NCBI RefSeq assembly: GCF_004322395.1
Contig: NZ_SCTW01000118.1
Span: 1 to 64,000, forward strand
DNA from: Methylobacter sp.
GTDB lineage: Bacteria > Pseudomonadota > Gammaproteobacteria > Methylococcales > Methylomonadaceae
Direction: 5' to 3'
Length of the DNA: 64,000 nt
The position numbers and the translations under genes are program-made. Below the pieces are notes generated by a model. That model saw only the letters and a list, made by a program, of their open reading frames with translations. It was not told the DNA's origin and did not search any database. Shown here piece after piece: positions 40,453 through 50,116 of this stretch (positions are counted from its first letter, which is position 1; each line of letters opens with the position of its first letter).

Positions 40453-41332
40453 TCCGCCTGCACCGCTGTCTAATAATGACTCATTATTAGTTGCCTTATT
40501 TTTAGCGGCGGTCATTCATGTTGTCATTGGTCTGGGAGTCAATTTCACAATGCCGCAGCCGGAGGAAGTCAGCCGGTCAATTGATATTACCTTGGTCAAT
40601 ATGCCGGCCCCAAAAGCGCCTGAAAAGGCGCAGTTTTTAGCTCAGGAAAACCAGCTTGGCGCCGGCGAACAAAGCAAAAAACCGGAACCGCCGCCGCAAC
40701 AACTGCCCAGCCAAAGCAATAGTGAAGTCAAGCCGGTAATCAAGCCGGTAAAAAAGAGTGCGCCGGAACAGGATAAGCCTAAAGCAGCGAAAAAACTGAT
40801 TACCCAGAAAAAGGCGGAAAAAAAGATCGTTACCGCGAGTAAGCCGGATACCGGGCAGCATACTGAAAAACGTCCGCAATTGTCGGCGGAGATGCTGCAA
40901 CAGCAAATTGCTCAATTGGGCACCGAAATCAGGCTCAGCCAGCAAAGCGCCGAGCAAACTAAAATAAAATTCGTCGATTCGGTGAGTGCTCATAAGTATC
41001 TCGCAGCCCAATATATGAAAGATTGGGAAGATAAAGTGGAGCGTACCGGCAATCTTAATTACCCGGAAGTTGCGGCCAAGAAAAACTTTTCCGGCACCTT
41101 AACTATGGATGTCGGGATTAAGGCAGACGGCAGCATCTACAGCATACGCATCAATCAGTCTTCGGGAAACCCGGCATTGGATGAGGCGGCTAAAAGAATT
41201 GTCCGTATGAGTGCGCCGTTTGCACCGTTGCCCATAGATTTGCGGAAAGAACTGGATGTTCTGGTGATTACCCGCGTTTGGAAGTTTTCTGACGAGTCAG
41301 GCATGACCTCGCCAAACAGTAGGCCGGAATAA
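40418..41332 (+). CDS. TonB-family C-terminal domain protein (energy transducer-like)
   Basis: Single N-terminal TM, Lys/Pro/Gln-rich spacer, TonB C-terminal DGSIYSIRINQSSGNPALDEAAKRIVRMSAPFAPLP; alternative start 40427. Confidence 0.82.
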   Translation: MAIMKTHQVMFDPPAPLSNNDSLLVALFLAAVIHVVIGLGVNFTMPQPEEVSRSIDITLVNMPAPKAPEKAQFLAQENQLGAGEQSKKPEPPPQQLPSQSNSEVKPVIKPVKKSAPEQDKPKAAKKLITQKKAEKKIVTASKPDTGQHTEKRPQLSAEMLQQQIAQLGTEIRLSQQSAEQTKIKFVDSVSAHKYLAAQYMKDWEDKVERTGNLNYPEVAAKKNFSGTLTMDVGIKADGSIYSIRINQSSGNPALDEAAKRIVRMSAPFAPLPIDLRKELDVLVITRVWKFSDESGMTSPNSRPE

Positions 41333-41410
41333 GCCAATTTGAGCGAAAGCGAAAACAGGCGTTTCCGGCAAATACCGCCCGGACTCGCTGGAAAACGCCG
41401 CCTCGCACTA

Positions 41411-41462
41411 CGCCCTTCGACAAGGCTCTCCTGAGCAAACTCGAAGGACTCAGGACAGGCTT
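41411..41462. repeat. CCTTCGACAAGGCTCTCCTGAGC-type dispersed repeat
   Basis: Related to units at 12050-12160 and 45811-45852. Confidence 0.6.
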
Positions 41463-41571
41463 GGGTGGTATTATTCCGGGCTACAGAGATGGTGATTACC
41501 AAGGGTTGGGGATTTTCAGGTGAATCAGGCAGGACCATGCGATAAACCAGTTGCTTAAGTCGACATAAACT

Positions 41572-42150
41572 TTGATACTAAGATCTATGAACCAAGCCAC
41601 CTATTTAAATAACCAATTTATTATCGCCATGCCCAATTTGGCGGATCCCAATTTTTTTCATGCGGTTGCCTATTTGTGCCAGCATAATGAAGACGGTGCA
41701 TTAGGCATTGTGATTAACAGATCGACCGACATGGAGCTGGGCGAAATTTTTAGACAGATGGATATAAAAGTCACTGCGCCCGTCGCAGCTAAAGCTCCCG
41801 TTTTTGCAGGCGGTCCAGTGCAGCAGGAACGGGGCTTCGTGGTGCATACTTCCGGTGGAGACTGGCATGCGACCATGGCGGTTTCGGAGACCATTTCGTT
41901 GACCACATCCCGAGACGTGCTTGAAGCCATTGCGGCAGGCGAAGGCCCGCAACAGTATCTGGTGGCGTTAGGTTATGCCGGTTGGGGTGCAGGACAACTG
42001 GAAAAAGAAATTATGGATAATTCATGGCTTAATACGCCTTGCGGGGAACAGGTTTTGTTCGATACGCCGGTTAACTTGCGTTGGAGTGCAGCAGCGGGCC
42101 AGATTGGCGTTGACATTAATCAGTTGACCGCTCCGGCAGGACATGGCTAA
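41572..42150 (+). CDS. yqgE: UPF0301/YqgE-AlgH family protein
   Basis: YLNNQFIIAMPNLADPNFFHAVAYLCQHNEDGALGIVINR...; frame contains ATG at 41587. Confidence 0.94.
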   Translation: MILRSMNQATYLNNQFIIAMPNLADPNFFHAVAYLCQHNEDGALGIVINRSTDMELGEIFRQMDIKVTAPVAAKAPVFAGGPVQQERGFVVHTSGGDWHATMAVSETISLTTSRDVLEAIAAGEGPQQYLVALGYAGWGAGQLEKEIMDNSWLNTPCGEQVLFDTPVNLRWSAAAGQIGVDINQLTAPAGHG

Positions 42151-42604
42151 GCAAGATCCATTACTCGCCAAAGCCAATGCCGACACCTATCTGGGCTTTG
42201 ATTTCGGTACTAAAAAGATAGGCGCGGCTGTCGGTCAAACAACCACAGCTACCGCGAGTCCTCTGCAAACCATTCGCTCGATCAATCAAAGCCCCAACTG
42301 GGAAATAATCGGCAAGCTGATACAGGAGTGGCGCCCCGCCGGTTTAGTGGTCGGCATATCAAAGCAGGCCGACGGCTCGGATAACCTCGTAACACCCCGC
42401 ATGTTAAAATTTTGCAGACAGCTGGAAGGGCGCTATCAACTGCCTGTCTTTCAGCAGGATGAAACCTTGTCGACATTTGAAGCCAAACAACTGTTGTTTG
42501 ACGAAGTCAGCCTCAGTGCAAGCAAACTTTGGGAAGTGCAAGATCAACTCGCCGCCCAGCTTATCCTGCAAACTTGGCTGAATGAGCATGCCAATATAGG
42601 GTAA
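42143..42604 (+). CDS. ruvX: Holliday junction resolvase-like protein YqgF/RuvX
   Basis: YLGFDFGTKKIGAAVGQ...PAGLVVGISKQADGS...QDETLSTFEA. Confidence 0.93.
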   Translation: MAKQDPLLAKANADTYLGFDFGTKKIGAAVGQTTTATASPLQTIRSINQSPNWEIIGKLIQEWRPAGLVVGISKQADGSDNLVTPRMLKFCRQLEGRYQLPVFQQDETLSTFEAKQLLFDEVSLSASKLWEVQDQLAAQLILQTWLNEHANIG

Positions 42605-42630
42605 TTAGAAAGATAAAAAATAGGAAAAAA

Positions 42631-42776
42631 ATAGAACGCTGATGACGCAGATAATTATGATCAAATAAGATTTTCTTGTTTGAAAAAGCTTTGTGCTTAA
42701 ACGCTGGCTTCAGTAATTTCTGAATATTTACAATTATCTGTGTTCATCATATTCATCTGCGTCATCAGCGTTCCAT
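42631..42776. repeat. GAACGCTGATGACGCAGAT-type inverted repeat (copy 1)
   Basis: 19-nt perfect arms 42634-42652 / 42755-42773. Confidence 0.85.
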
Positions 42777-42818
42777 TTGATTTGGTGGCGCTGAGTAGTT
42801 ACAAAAAAGGACCATTAA

Positions 42819-43325
42819 GTGTTAAAGATTCCCGAATTATTAAATAACCTGGAAGCCGGGTTAAAACGCATCATCGACGATAGAAAGCTGGTTAATCCGA
42901 TCATGATAGGTATCCGTACCGGCGGCGTGTGGATTGCCGAGCAAATGCACCGGCGATTAAATATCAGTGAACCTCTGGGGCTGCTGGATATTTCATTTTA
43001 TCGGGACGATTTCTCGCAAATCGGCGTCAATCCCAATGTAAAACCCAGCCAGTTGCCGACCTACATTGAAGGCCGCGACATTATTTTGGTCGACGATGTT
43101 TTTTATACCGGCAGGACAATACGCGCCGCAATGAATGAGATTTTCGATTACGGCAGGCCGAACCAAATTATTCTGGGCGTATTGATAGAACGCGACGGCA
43201 GGCAAATTCCGCTTAAGCCCGATTGCGCCGCTGCAAGTATTACCTTGAGCGCAGGCCAGTGGGTTCAATTGACCGGGCCCGAGCCTTTGGACATTCATAT
43301 AAAAACCAATGAGGCGATGGCATAA
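42819..43325 (+). CDS. pyrR: bifunctional pyr operon regulator/uracil phosphoribosyltransferase PyrR
   Basis: PIMIGIRTGGVWIAEQMHRRL...RDIILVDDVFYTGRTIRAAMNEIFDYGRP (PRPP loop); GTG start. Confidence 0.92.
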   Translation: MLKIPELLNNLEAGLKRIIDDRKLVNPIMIGIRTGGVWIAEQMHRRLNISEPLGLLDISFYRDDFSQIGVNPNVKPSQLPTYIEGRDIILVDDVFYTGRTIRAAMNEIFDYGRPNQIILGVLIERDGRQIPLKPDCAAASITLSAGQWVQLTGPEPLDIHIKTNEAMA

Positions 43326-43328
43326 GCA

Positions 43329-44444
43329 ATGACTGATAACCTGCAATTAAATGCGGAAGGCAAGCTTAAACACTTTCTGACTATTGAGGGCCTTAGCAAG
43401 GCCTTATTGACGGAAATTCTCGATACCGCCGAGTCGTTCGCCGGTATGTCCGAGCACCAAGTTAAAAAAGTGCCTTTGTTGCGCGGAAAGACTATCGTAA
43501 ACCTGTTCTTTGAAAACAGCACACGTACCCGCACGACCTTCGAACTGGCTGCCACGCGCCTGTCCGCCGATGTGATCAATATGAATATCGCCACCTCGGC
43601 CACATCAAAAGGCGAAAGCCTGCTCGACACCATACGCAACCTGGAAGCCATGTTTGTAGACATGTTTGTGGTGCGTCACGCGCTCAGCGGCGCCGCACAT
43701 TTCATCGCTCAACAGACCGCGCCGCATATCAGCGTCATCAATGCCGGTGACGGACAACATGCCCACCCGACTCAGGCCATGCTGGACATGTTTACCATAC
43801 GCCAGATCAAGCGGGATTTCTCCAGTCTCAGAGTGGCTATCATCGGCGATATATTGCACTCCAGAGTGGCGCGCTCGGAGATTCAGGCCTTAAATACCTT
43901 GGGTGCGGCCGAAGTCCGGGTGATTGCGCCCAAAACCTTGTTGCCTGCGCATGTGGAAAGCTTGGGCGTGAATGTGTCGCATAATCTGACCGAAGGGCTT
44001 AAAGACATCGATGTGGTTATGATGCTGCGCTTGCAGAAAGAACGCATGAGCTCGGCGCTGCTGCCCAGCGAGAGTGAATATTTCAAATGTTTCGGGCTGA
44101 CCGAAGAGAAACTGAAAATCGCCAAACCCGACGCGATAGTTATGCATCCAGGTCCGATCAACCGGGGCGTAGAAATTGATTCCAAAGTTGCAGACGGGCC
44201 GCAGTCGGTGATACTTAAACAAGTCAGCAACGGCATCGCCGTGCGCATGGCAGTCATGGCGATGGCAATGCAAACCGCACCTGCTCCCGGCAGGTTTAGC
44301 GGTATACACACCATCCCTGGCGATCGCCACGCCGGTTCCCTACCGGCTGGTGGCATACACACCATCCCTGGCGATCGCCATGCCGGTTCCCTACCGGCTA
44401 ATGGCATACACACCATCCCTGGTGATAAATCGGGGGTGGCGTAA
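43329..44444 (+). CDS. pyrB: aspartate carbamoyltransferase catalytic subunit with repeat-derived C-terminal extension
   Basis: [20 protein letters not shown]...[17 protein letters not shown]...; last ~46 residues are [16 protein letters not shown] repeats. Confidence 0.96.
   Translation: MTDNLQLNAEGKLKHFLTIEGLSKALLTEILDTAESFAGMSEHQVKKVPLLRGKTIVNLFFENSTRTRTTFELAATRLSADVINMNIATSATSKGESLLDTIRNLEAMFVDMFVVRHALSGAAHFIAQQTAPHISVINAGDGQHAHPTQAMLDMFTIRQIKRDFSSLRVAIIGDILHSRVARSEIQALNTLGAAEVRVIAPKTLLPAHVESLGVNVSHNLTEGLKDIDVVMMLRLQKERMSSALLPSESEYFKCFGLTEEKLKIAKPDAIVMHPGPINRGVEIDSKVADGPQSVILKQVSNGIAVRMAVMAMAMQTAPAPGRFSGIHTIPGDRHAGSLPAGGIHTIPGDRHAGSLPANGIHTIPGDKSGVA
44274..44429 (+). repeat. three tandem 51-bp-period hairpin + ACACACCATCCCTGGCGAT units inside pyrB 3' end
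   Basis: GG(T/C)ATACACACCATCCCTGG(C/T)GAT begins at 44301, 44352, 44403; each preceded by a two-part stem-loop. Confidence 0.9.
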
Positions 44445-45718
44445 TGAAAATTCGCATAGACCACGGAAGAATCATTGATCCGGCCAACGACATAGACCGC
44501 GTCGGTTCCGTTTATATCAAACACGGCAAGATTGTTTCGGTGACTGACGAACCGGACAGTTTCAAGCCGGATATTGTTATTAATGCCGAAAATCAAATCG
44601 TTTGCCCCGGCTTTATCGATTTAAGCACCCGTTTGCGGGATATGGGGCACAGCCGCAAAGCGACATTTAAAAGCGAAGTAACCGCCGCAGCCGCAGCCGG
44701 TATCACCACCTTGTGCCTGCAACCGGATACCGTGCCGGTCATCGATACGCCGGCTGTTGTCGAACTGATCAAAGAACTGGCGGAAAAAGCCGGCTATCCG
44801 CAAATCTATGCGGTCGGCGCACTCACCCAGAAACTGGAAGGTGCGGAGCTCAGCTCCATGCTGTCGCTGAAACAGGCAGGCTGCATTGCAGTCGGCAACG
44901 CCAATCAGCCGGTCAAAAACCTGCTGATATTAAGACGGGCCATGGAATATGCAGCCAGCCATGACTTATTATTGATGTTTCGATCCAATGACTTTTGGCT
45001 TGGCAATAACGGTTGCGCACATGAAGGCGCGGTCGCGACCCGCTACGGCTTGCCCAGCATTCCTGAAGCCGCAGAAACCATAGCGCTGGCGCAATGCCTG
45101 GAACTGGCCGAACTGACCGGCTGCCGAGTACATTTTGGCCAGTTAAGCTGCAAACGTTCGGTGATTAAAATACATCAGGCCAAAAAGTATGGTTTGAAAG
45201 TCAGTGCCGATGTCGCGATTCATCAGCTGCATCTGACTGAAAATGACATGAGGCCGTTTGACAGCGCTTACCATGTATTGCCGCCATTGCGTACCGAAGA
45301 CGACAAACACTATTTAAGGCAAGGCTTGGCCGGCAGCACGATTAACAGCATTTGTTCCGATCACCAGCCGCATGACTTGGATGCCAAGTTGGGCGCGTTC
45401 CCGGAAACGGAGCCGGGGATGTCATCTCTGGAAACCTTATTGCCGTTGATGCTCAAGCTGGTCGCCCAGCACGCGATAACGCTGGAACAAGGCATCGCCT
45501 GCTTAAGCGCAAATCCGGCGCGGGTGCTGCGTTTAAACAGCGGCGCGTTAACGCCGGGTTTTTCAGCCGATGTGTGTATTTTCGACCCGGAACTTGAGTG
45601 GCAAGTTAATTCGGAAAACTGGAAAAGCCAGGGTGTTAACACGCCGTTCTGGGGACAAACTCTGAAAGGGCGGGTAACCCATACCTTGCAAGCGGGAAAA
45701 ATTATTCACCGATTGTAG
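44444..45718 (+). CDS. pyrC': dihydroorotase-like protein lacking the HxH metal motif (inactive PyrC'/PyrX type)
   Basis: DHOase family sequence throughout but VCPGFIDLSTRLRDMG replaces the usual GxxDxHxHxRxPG; adjacent to pyrB. Confidence 0.88.
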   Translation: MKIRIDHGRIIDPANDIDRVGSVYIKHGKIVSVTDEPDSFKPDIVINAENQIVCPGFIDLSTRLRDMGHSRKATFKSEVTAAAAAGITTLCLQPDTVPVIDTPAVVELIKELAEKAGYPQIYAVGALTQKLEGAELSSMLSLKQAGCIAVGNANQPVKNLLILRRAMEYAASHDLLLMFRSNDFWLGNNGCAHEGAVATRYGLPSIPEAAETIALAQCLELAELTGCRVHFGQLSCKRSVIKIHQAKKYGLKVSADVAIHQLHLTENDMRPFDSAYHVLPPLRTEDDKHYLRQGLAGSTINSICSDHQPHDLDAKLGAFPETEPGMSSLETLLPLMLKLVAQHAITLEQGIACLSANPARVLRLNSGALTPGFSADVCIFDPELEWQVNSENWKSQGVNTPFWGQTLKGRVTHTLQAGKIIHRL

Positions 45719-45731
45719 AGAGAATATATTT

Positions 45732-45912
45732 GTCCACGAAAATCACGAAAGGCACGAAAATATTGCATAGGTTCTACTACGGCCAGCGTTACAGCGAGTA
45801 AGTAAATTTTGTTCCGTTCGCCCTGAGCTTGTCGAAGGGCTCACCACGAACCCGGAGCGTGAGGGCAATAACGATGATTTACAGCACATCTCTTTTAGAC
45901 ATTTTCGTGGAC
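45732..45912. repeat. inverted-repeat element GTCCACGAAAAT...ATTTTCGTGGAC with nested CCCTGAGCTTGTCGAAGGG unit
   Basis: 12-bp perfect terminal IRs (45732-45743 / 45901-45912), internal repeat 45811-45852. Confidence 0.75.
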
Positions 45913-45933
45913 ATACATAAAATCAATTAATAA

Positions 45934-46836
<903 letters not shown>

Positions 46837-46909
46837 TTGAGGTTTAGGAATGTAGGATGGGTTTCGGCAGCCGAAACCTATCCTGTATACTGTGCGTGAT
46901 ATTTGAACT

Positions 46910-47086
46910 TCAATTGCTTAATTTTTTGATGATTGATTTTGCTAGAAAATCATTGATTTCATTATGTCTTGGAACTGGTTGCGATATTTTTGTTTCCTCG
47001 TTTGTGTACCAGTCATGGTTTCCGCCACGTCGTGATAGTTTGCAACCTAGCTCTTCAAGTAATCTTATTAAGTCCCTTCTTTTCAT
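46910..47086 (-). CDS. hicA: HicA-family mRNA interferase toxin (absent from ORF track, 58 aa)
   Basis: Hand translation MKRRDLIRLLEELGCKLSRRGGNHDWYTNEETKISQPVPRHNEINDFLAKSIIKKLSN*; GGNHDxYxN...PRHxEI HicA signature. Confidence 0.9.
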   Translation of the reverse strand: MKRRDLIRLLEELGCKLSRRGGNHDWYTNEETKISQPVPRHNEINDFLAKSIIKKLSN

Positions 47087-47277
47087 TAAGCTACCAAAAG
47101 CTTTTCAGTTTTTCTGGTATAAGGTATTGATTCGTTTTCCAAGTCTTTAAATAAATCTTTCAAGTTTTCTTGTAATTCCTCTTTTGTCGTTCCTTGTGTT
47201 AAATAATCGGGATATTCGTTTAAGTAGCCCAGGAAAAAATTATCGTCTTTCCAAAATGTATAATTAATTTCTTTCAT
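47086..47277 (-). CDS. hicB: HicB-like antitoxin
   Basis: MKEINYTFWKDDNFFLGYLNEYPDYLTQGTTKEELQENLKDLFKDLEN; stop overlaps hicA start by one base. Confidence 0.85.
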   Translation of the reverse strand: MKEINYTFWKDDNFFLGYLNEYPDYLTQGTTKEELQENLKDLFKDLENESIPYTRKTEKLLVA

Positions 47278-47332
47278 ATTTTCACCTTTGACTTTGTTCA
47301 ATATTCCAGTCAATTAGGGTTCGTAACCTCGG

Positions 47333-48328
47333 TTATTTACCCACCGCAGCCTCAATAAACGGCCTAAACGTCGACCTAATTTCACGCACTTTCTGACTAG
47401 CGCAAAGCTCGGCACCCAGCGACGATTCCCGGCAGTGAATATCCAGGAAAAGCTGCTGTTTTTTGTTTTCATCCTCTATTTTTGAAACCGACAAGCTAAG
47501 ATCGCTGTCGTTTGCAGGCGCGCGGCCCATAATCAATTTGTCGGTATCGGTATCAATCGGTGTCGTGGCATTCGCTTTGATAAAGTCATGTGCGCTTACC
47601 CAAGCTTTGGCGCAAAGCGCATCGGTTTCGCAGGCATACAGACCAATTTCATCGGCAATATTCGTTTGTGCTGTTTTATCAGCCGCTTTTGATGGATCGG
47701 TATTCTCCTGGGTTAAAAATTTAAAGCGCTCAATGTTAGCCTCAAACTCGGCCTTGCTTCGATTCTTTTTTTCGATCTGTTTATTGATTTCAGCATAAGC
47801 GATTTGTATTTGCTCCTCGGTTTGCTTAATTTCGTCCAACAGATTTTTGGGAACTTTTTTGCCGTTACGTTCGAGTTCTGCAGCTTTCTTTTGTTGTGAT
47901 TCCAGTTGGTTTTCTACGCGTTTTAGATTGCCCTGAGCCACATTGCGTTGGGCATCCAACGACTGCATGGTGGCATAAAGGCTGGCCTGCATATCTTCTA
48001 CGTTACGGAAAGTGCTGAGCAGAACCTTATCGTTAGCGGCTTGCTGGGCGATAATTTTTTCTTGGGCTTTTTTCAGGGCATTCAATCGATTAGCGATAGC
48101 CTGCTCTTCCTTGGTTTTTTCCTGTTCGGTAACTTCAACAACCCGGCCCTTCTCGTTTAGCGATTCCCGGCGGTATTGGGAATGTTCCGGCGGTACCTGG
48201 TCGGAGAAAATAGTTTCACCATGCTCATTTACCCATTTGTACATCTTTTTGGCATACGCAGACTGGCTGCAGCATAGGAAAAGGGAACAAGCTAAAAAAA
48301 TACTGACTGAAAAAGATCGTGTTTGCAT
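47333..48328 (-). CDS. DUF4124-type N-terminal domain plus coiled-coil protein
   Basis: Signal peptide; KKMYKWVNEHGETIFSDQVPPEHS (DUF4124 signature) then long charged coiled coil. Confidence 0.75.
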   Translation of the reverse strand: MQTRSFSVSIFLACSLFLCCSQSAYAKKMYKWVNEHGETIFSDQVPPEHSQYRRESLNEKGRVVEVTEQEKTKEEQAIANRLNALKKAQEKIIAQQAANDKVLLSTFRNVEDMQASLYATMQSLDAQRNVAQGNLKRVENQLESQQKKAAELERNGKKVPKNLLDEIKQTEEQIQIAYAEINKQIEKKNRSKAEFEANIERFKFLTQENTDPSKAADKTAQTNIADEIGLYACETDALCAKAWVSAHDFIKANATTPIDTDTDKLIMGRAPANDSDLSLSVSKIEDENKKQQLFLDIHCRESSLGAELCASQKVREIRSTFRPFIEAAVGK

Positions 48329-48414
48329 GGCTGACTAAATGATTTTTCAAGAAAAATAAATTATATTGTAAAGATGGCGGATAGGAAATTTTATTACTTC
48401 GTCTATCAACACAG

Positions 48415-48717
48415 CTAGAAGGAAATATCAAATTGCAGGGGATGCGGCAGGGATGGCAGTTTTTTGGGCGAATGAATGGCAATGCGTTTTTCCCGCCCGG
48501 ATTCGCCCGAAATGAGTTTACAGGCTGATTTAGGGATTCCAAACTGATCGGCTATAAATGCAATCAGATGCTGATTGGCTTTGCCGTCAATCGGCGCGGC
48601 TTTGATTCTCAGCTTCAGCCGGTCGCCATGCAGTCCTGCCCATTCATCTTTGCTGGCCTTGGGTTGAACATGGATATTCAGCGTCAAAATTCCATGTTCC
48701 CAATGATACCAATTCAA
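48415..48717 (-). CDS. yggU: DUF167/YggU family protein
   Basis: LTLNIHVQPKASKDEWAGLHGDRLKLRIKAAPIDGKANQHLIAFIA. Confidence 0.92.
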   Translation of the reverse strand: MNWYHWEHGILTLNIHVQPKASKDEWAGLHGDRLKLRIKAAPIDGKANQHLIAFIADQFGIPKSACKLISGESGREKRIAIHSPKKLPSLPHPLQFDISF

Positions 48718-49289
48718 CCGATCAAACTGGCTAATTGATGCAACGGCGGCAGTATGACCATTTTCGCCAGTTGCAAAAACATTAACGCGGCCAAAGGCGA
48801 CAAGTCTATGCCGCCTAGATCAGGAATGAATTTGCGGCACAGGTTAAGCAAGGGCTCGGTCAGACTGTACAAGATAGACGATGCGGCACTAAACGTGCCG
48901 GGATTTATCCAGCTGAGTATAGCCCTGGCAAATACGGCATAGATGAATATATTAATCAGCAACGAAACCAGCTGGGTCAACGATAAAATGGTTAATGCGC
49001 CGATACTGATAGCGACGCTTTTCAGCAGCAATATGGAAAAATCGGCCAGCATTTGCAGAGAAAGCACCAGCACCAGAGAGGACGTATCGATCTTTCCGAC
49101 AGACGGTACGAAGCGGCGCAACAGTCTTAACGGCGGGTGCGTCGCTTTGACCAGAAACTGGGAGATAGGATTGTAAAAATCAGCGCCGCACCATTGCAAT
49201 AAAAAGCGCAGCAGCACCGCCAGAATATAAAGTGAAAACAGCGAATCGATTATAAAAATCGCCGGGTCGGTCATATAGCTCGAATCCAT
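48714..49289 (-). CDS. yggT: YggT family membrane protein
   Basis: Duplicated YggT motif (YILAVLLRFLLQWCGADFYNPISQFLVKATHPPLRLLRRFVP); between yggU and proC. Confidence 0.93.
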   Translation of the reverse strand: MDSSYMTDPAIFIIDSLFSLYILAVLLRFLLQWCGADFYNPISQFLVKATHPPLRLLRRFVPSVGKIDTSSLVLVLSLQMLADFSILLLKSVAISIGALTILSLTQLVSLLINIFIYAVFARAILSWINPGTFSAASSILYSLTEPLLNLCRKFIPDLGGIDLSPLAALMFLQLAKMVILPPLHQLASLIG

Positions 49290-50116
49290 TATGAATTCTC
49301 CATTTGTTTAGACATTTCGATAGAGCGGTCTCGTGCCGCATGTAATGCTTTTGAAACCAGTCCGGTAAAGCCGTCTTGCTCAAAAGTTTCTATAGCCCGC
49401 TGTGTTGTACCTCCGGGCGAGGTGACACGCTTACGGAGTTGCTCTGGAGATTCGGCCGATTCCAGTGCTATTTTGGCCGCGCCTAGTGCTGTCTGCTGTA
49501 CCAATAAACGTGCGGTTTCTTGATTCAGGCCCAGTTCCAACGCGGCTTTTTCCATAGCCTCCATCAACAGAAAATAATAGGCGGGGCCGCTGCCGGAAAC
49601 GGCGGTTACCGCATCCAGCTCGGCTTCATCTTCGACCCAGAGCGCAATGCCGACCGAACGTAAAATGTTTTCCGCCAAGTCGCATTGCTCATCCGTTACT
49701 TTGCCGTTGGCATGCAATGCGGTAGCGCCGGTCAACACCAGTGCCGGTGTGTTGGGCATGCAGCGTACGATGGCGGCATCAGCACCCAACCAGCGGCTTA
49801 AACTGTTTTGGTTAATGCCGGCGGCGATCGATACCACCAGCGGTTTTTTTTGCTGAATCAGCGCGGCGATACTTTGCGCCACAGCACTCATTGTTTGCGG
49901 CTTGACTGCCAGAACCACGACATCAACCGCATTAATGACGTCGTCATTGTTTGCCGACGTGTTCACGTTTAGCTGTCTTTTAAGGTTTGTCAGTGTGTCC
50001 GGGTTAATATCCGATACCCAAATCTGTTCAGGAGCATGGCCGCTGGCAATCAATCCGCTGATCAGGCTGGACGCCATATTTCCTCCGCCGATAAAGCCTA
50101 TCTTGTTTGTTTTCAT
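49289..50116 (-). CDS. proC: pyrroline-5-carboxylate reductase
   Basis: IGFIGGGNMASSLISGLIASG...VRCMPNTPALVLTGATAL...TSPGGTTQRAI. Confidence 0.97.
   Translation of the reverse strand: MKTNKIGFIGGGNMASSLISGLIASGHAPEQIWVSDINPDTLTNLKRQLNVNTSANNDDVINAVDVVVLAVKPQTMSAVAQSIAALIQQKKPLVVSIAAGINQNSLSRWLGADAAIVRCMPNTPALVLTGATALHANGKVTDEQCDLAENILRSVGIALWVEDEAELDAVTAVSGSGPAYYFLLMEAMEKAALELGLNQETARLLVQQTALGAAKIALESAESPEQLRKRVTSPGGTTQRAIETFEQDGFTGLVSKALHAARDRSIEMSKQMENS

Noticed and set aside
44301-44429. CRISPR-like appearance of the three 51-bp-spaced repeats
   Set aside because: Both the box and the intervening hairpin are conserved between units, so there are no unique spacers; the array is in-frame within pyrB and no cas genes are nearby.
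43883-44596. 237-aa minus-strand ORF across pyrB/pyrC'
   Set aside because: Antisense to two conserved genes; it is open partly because the repeat array has no stops on either strand.
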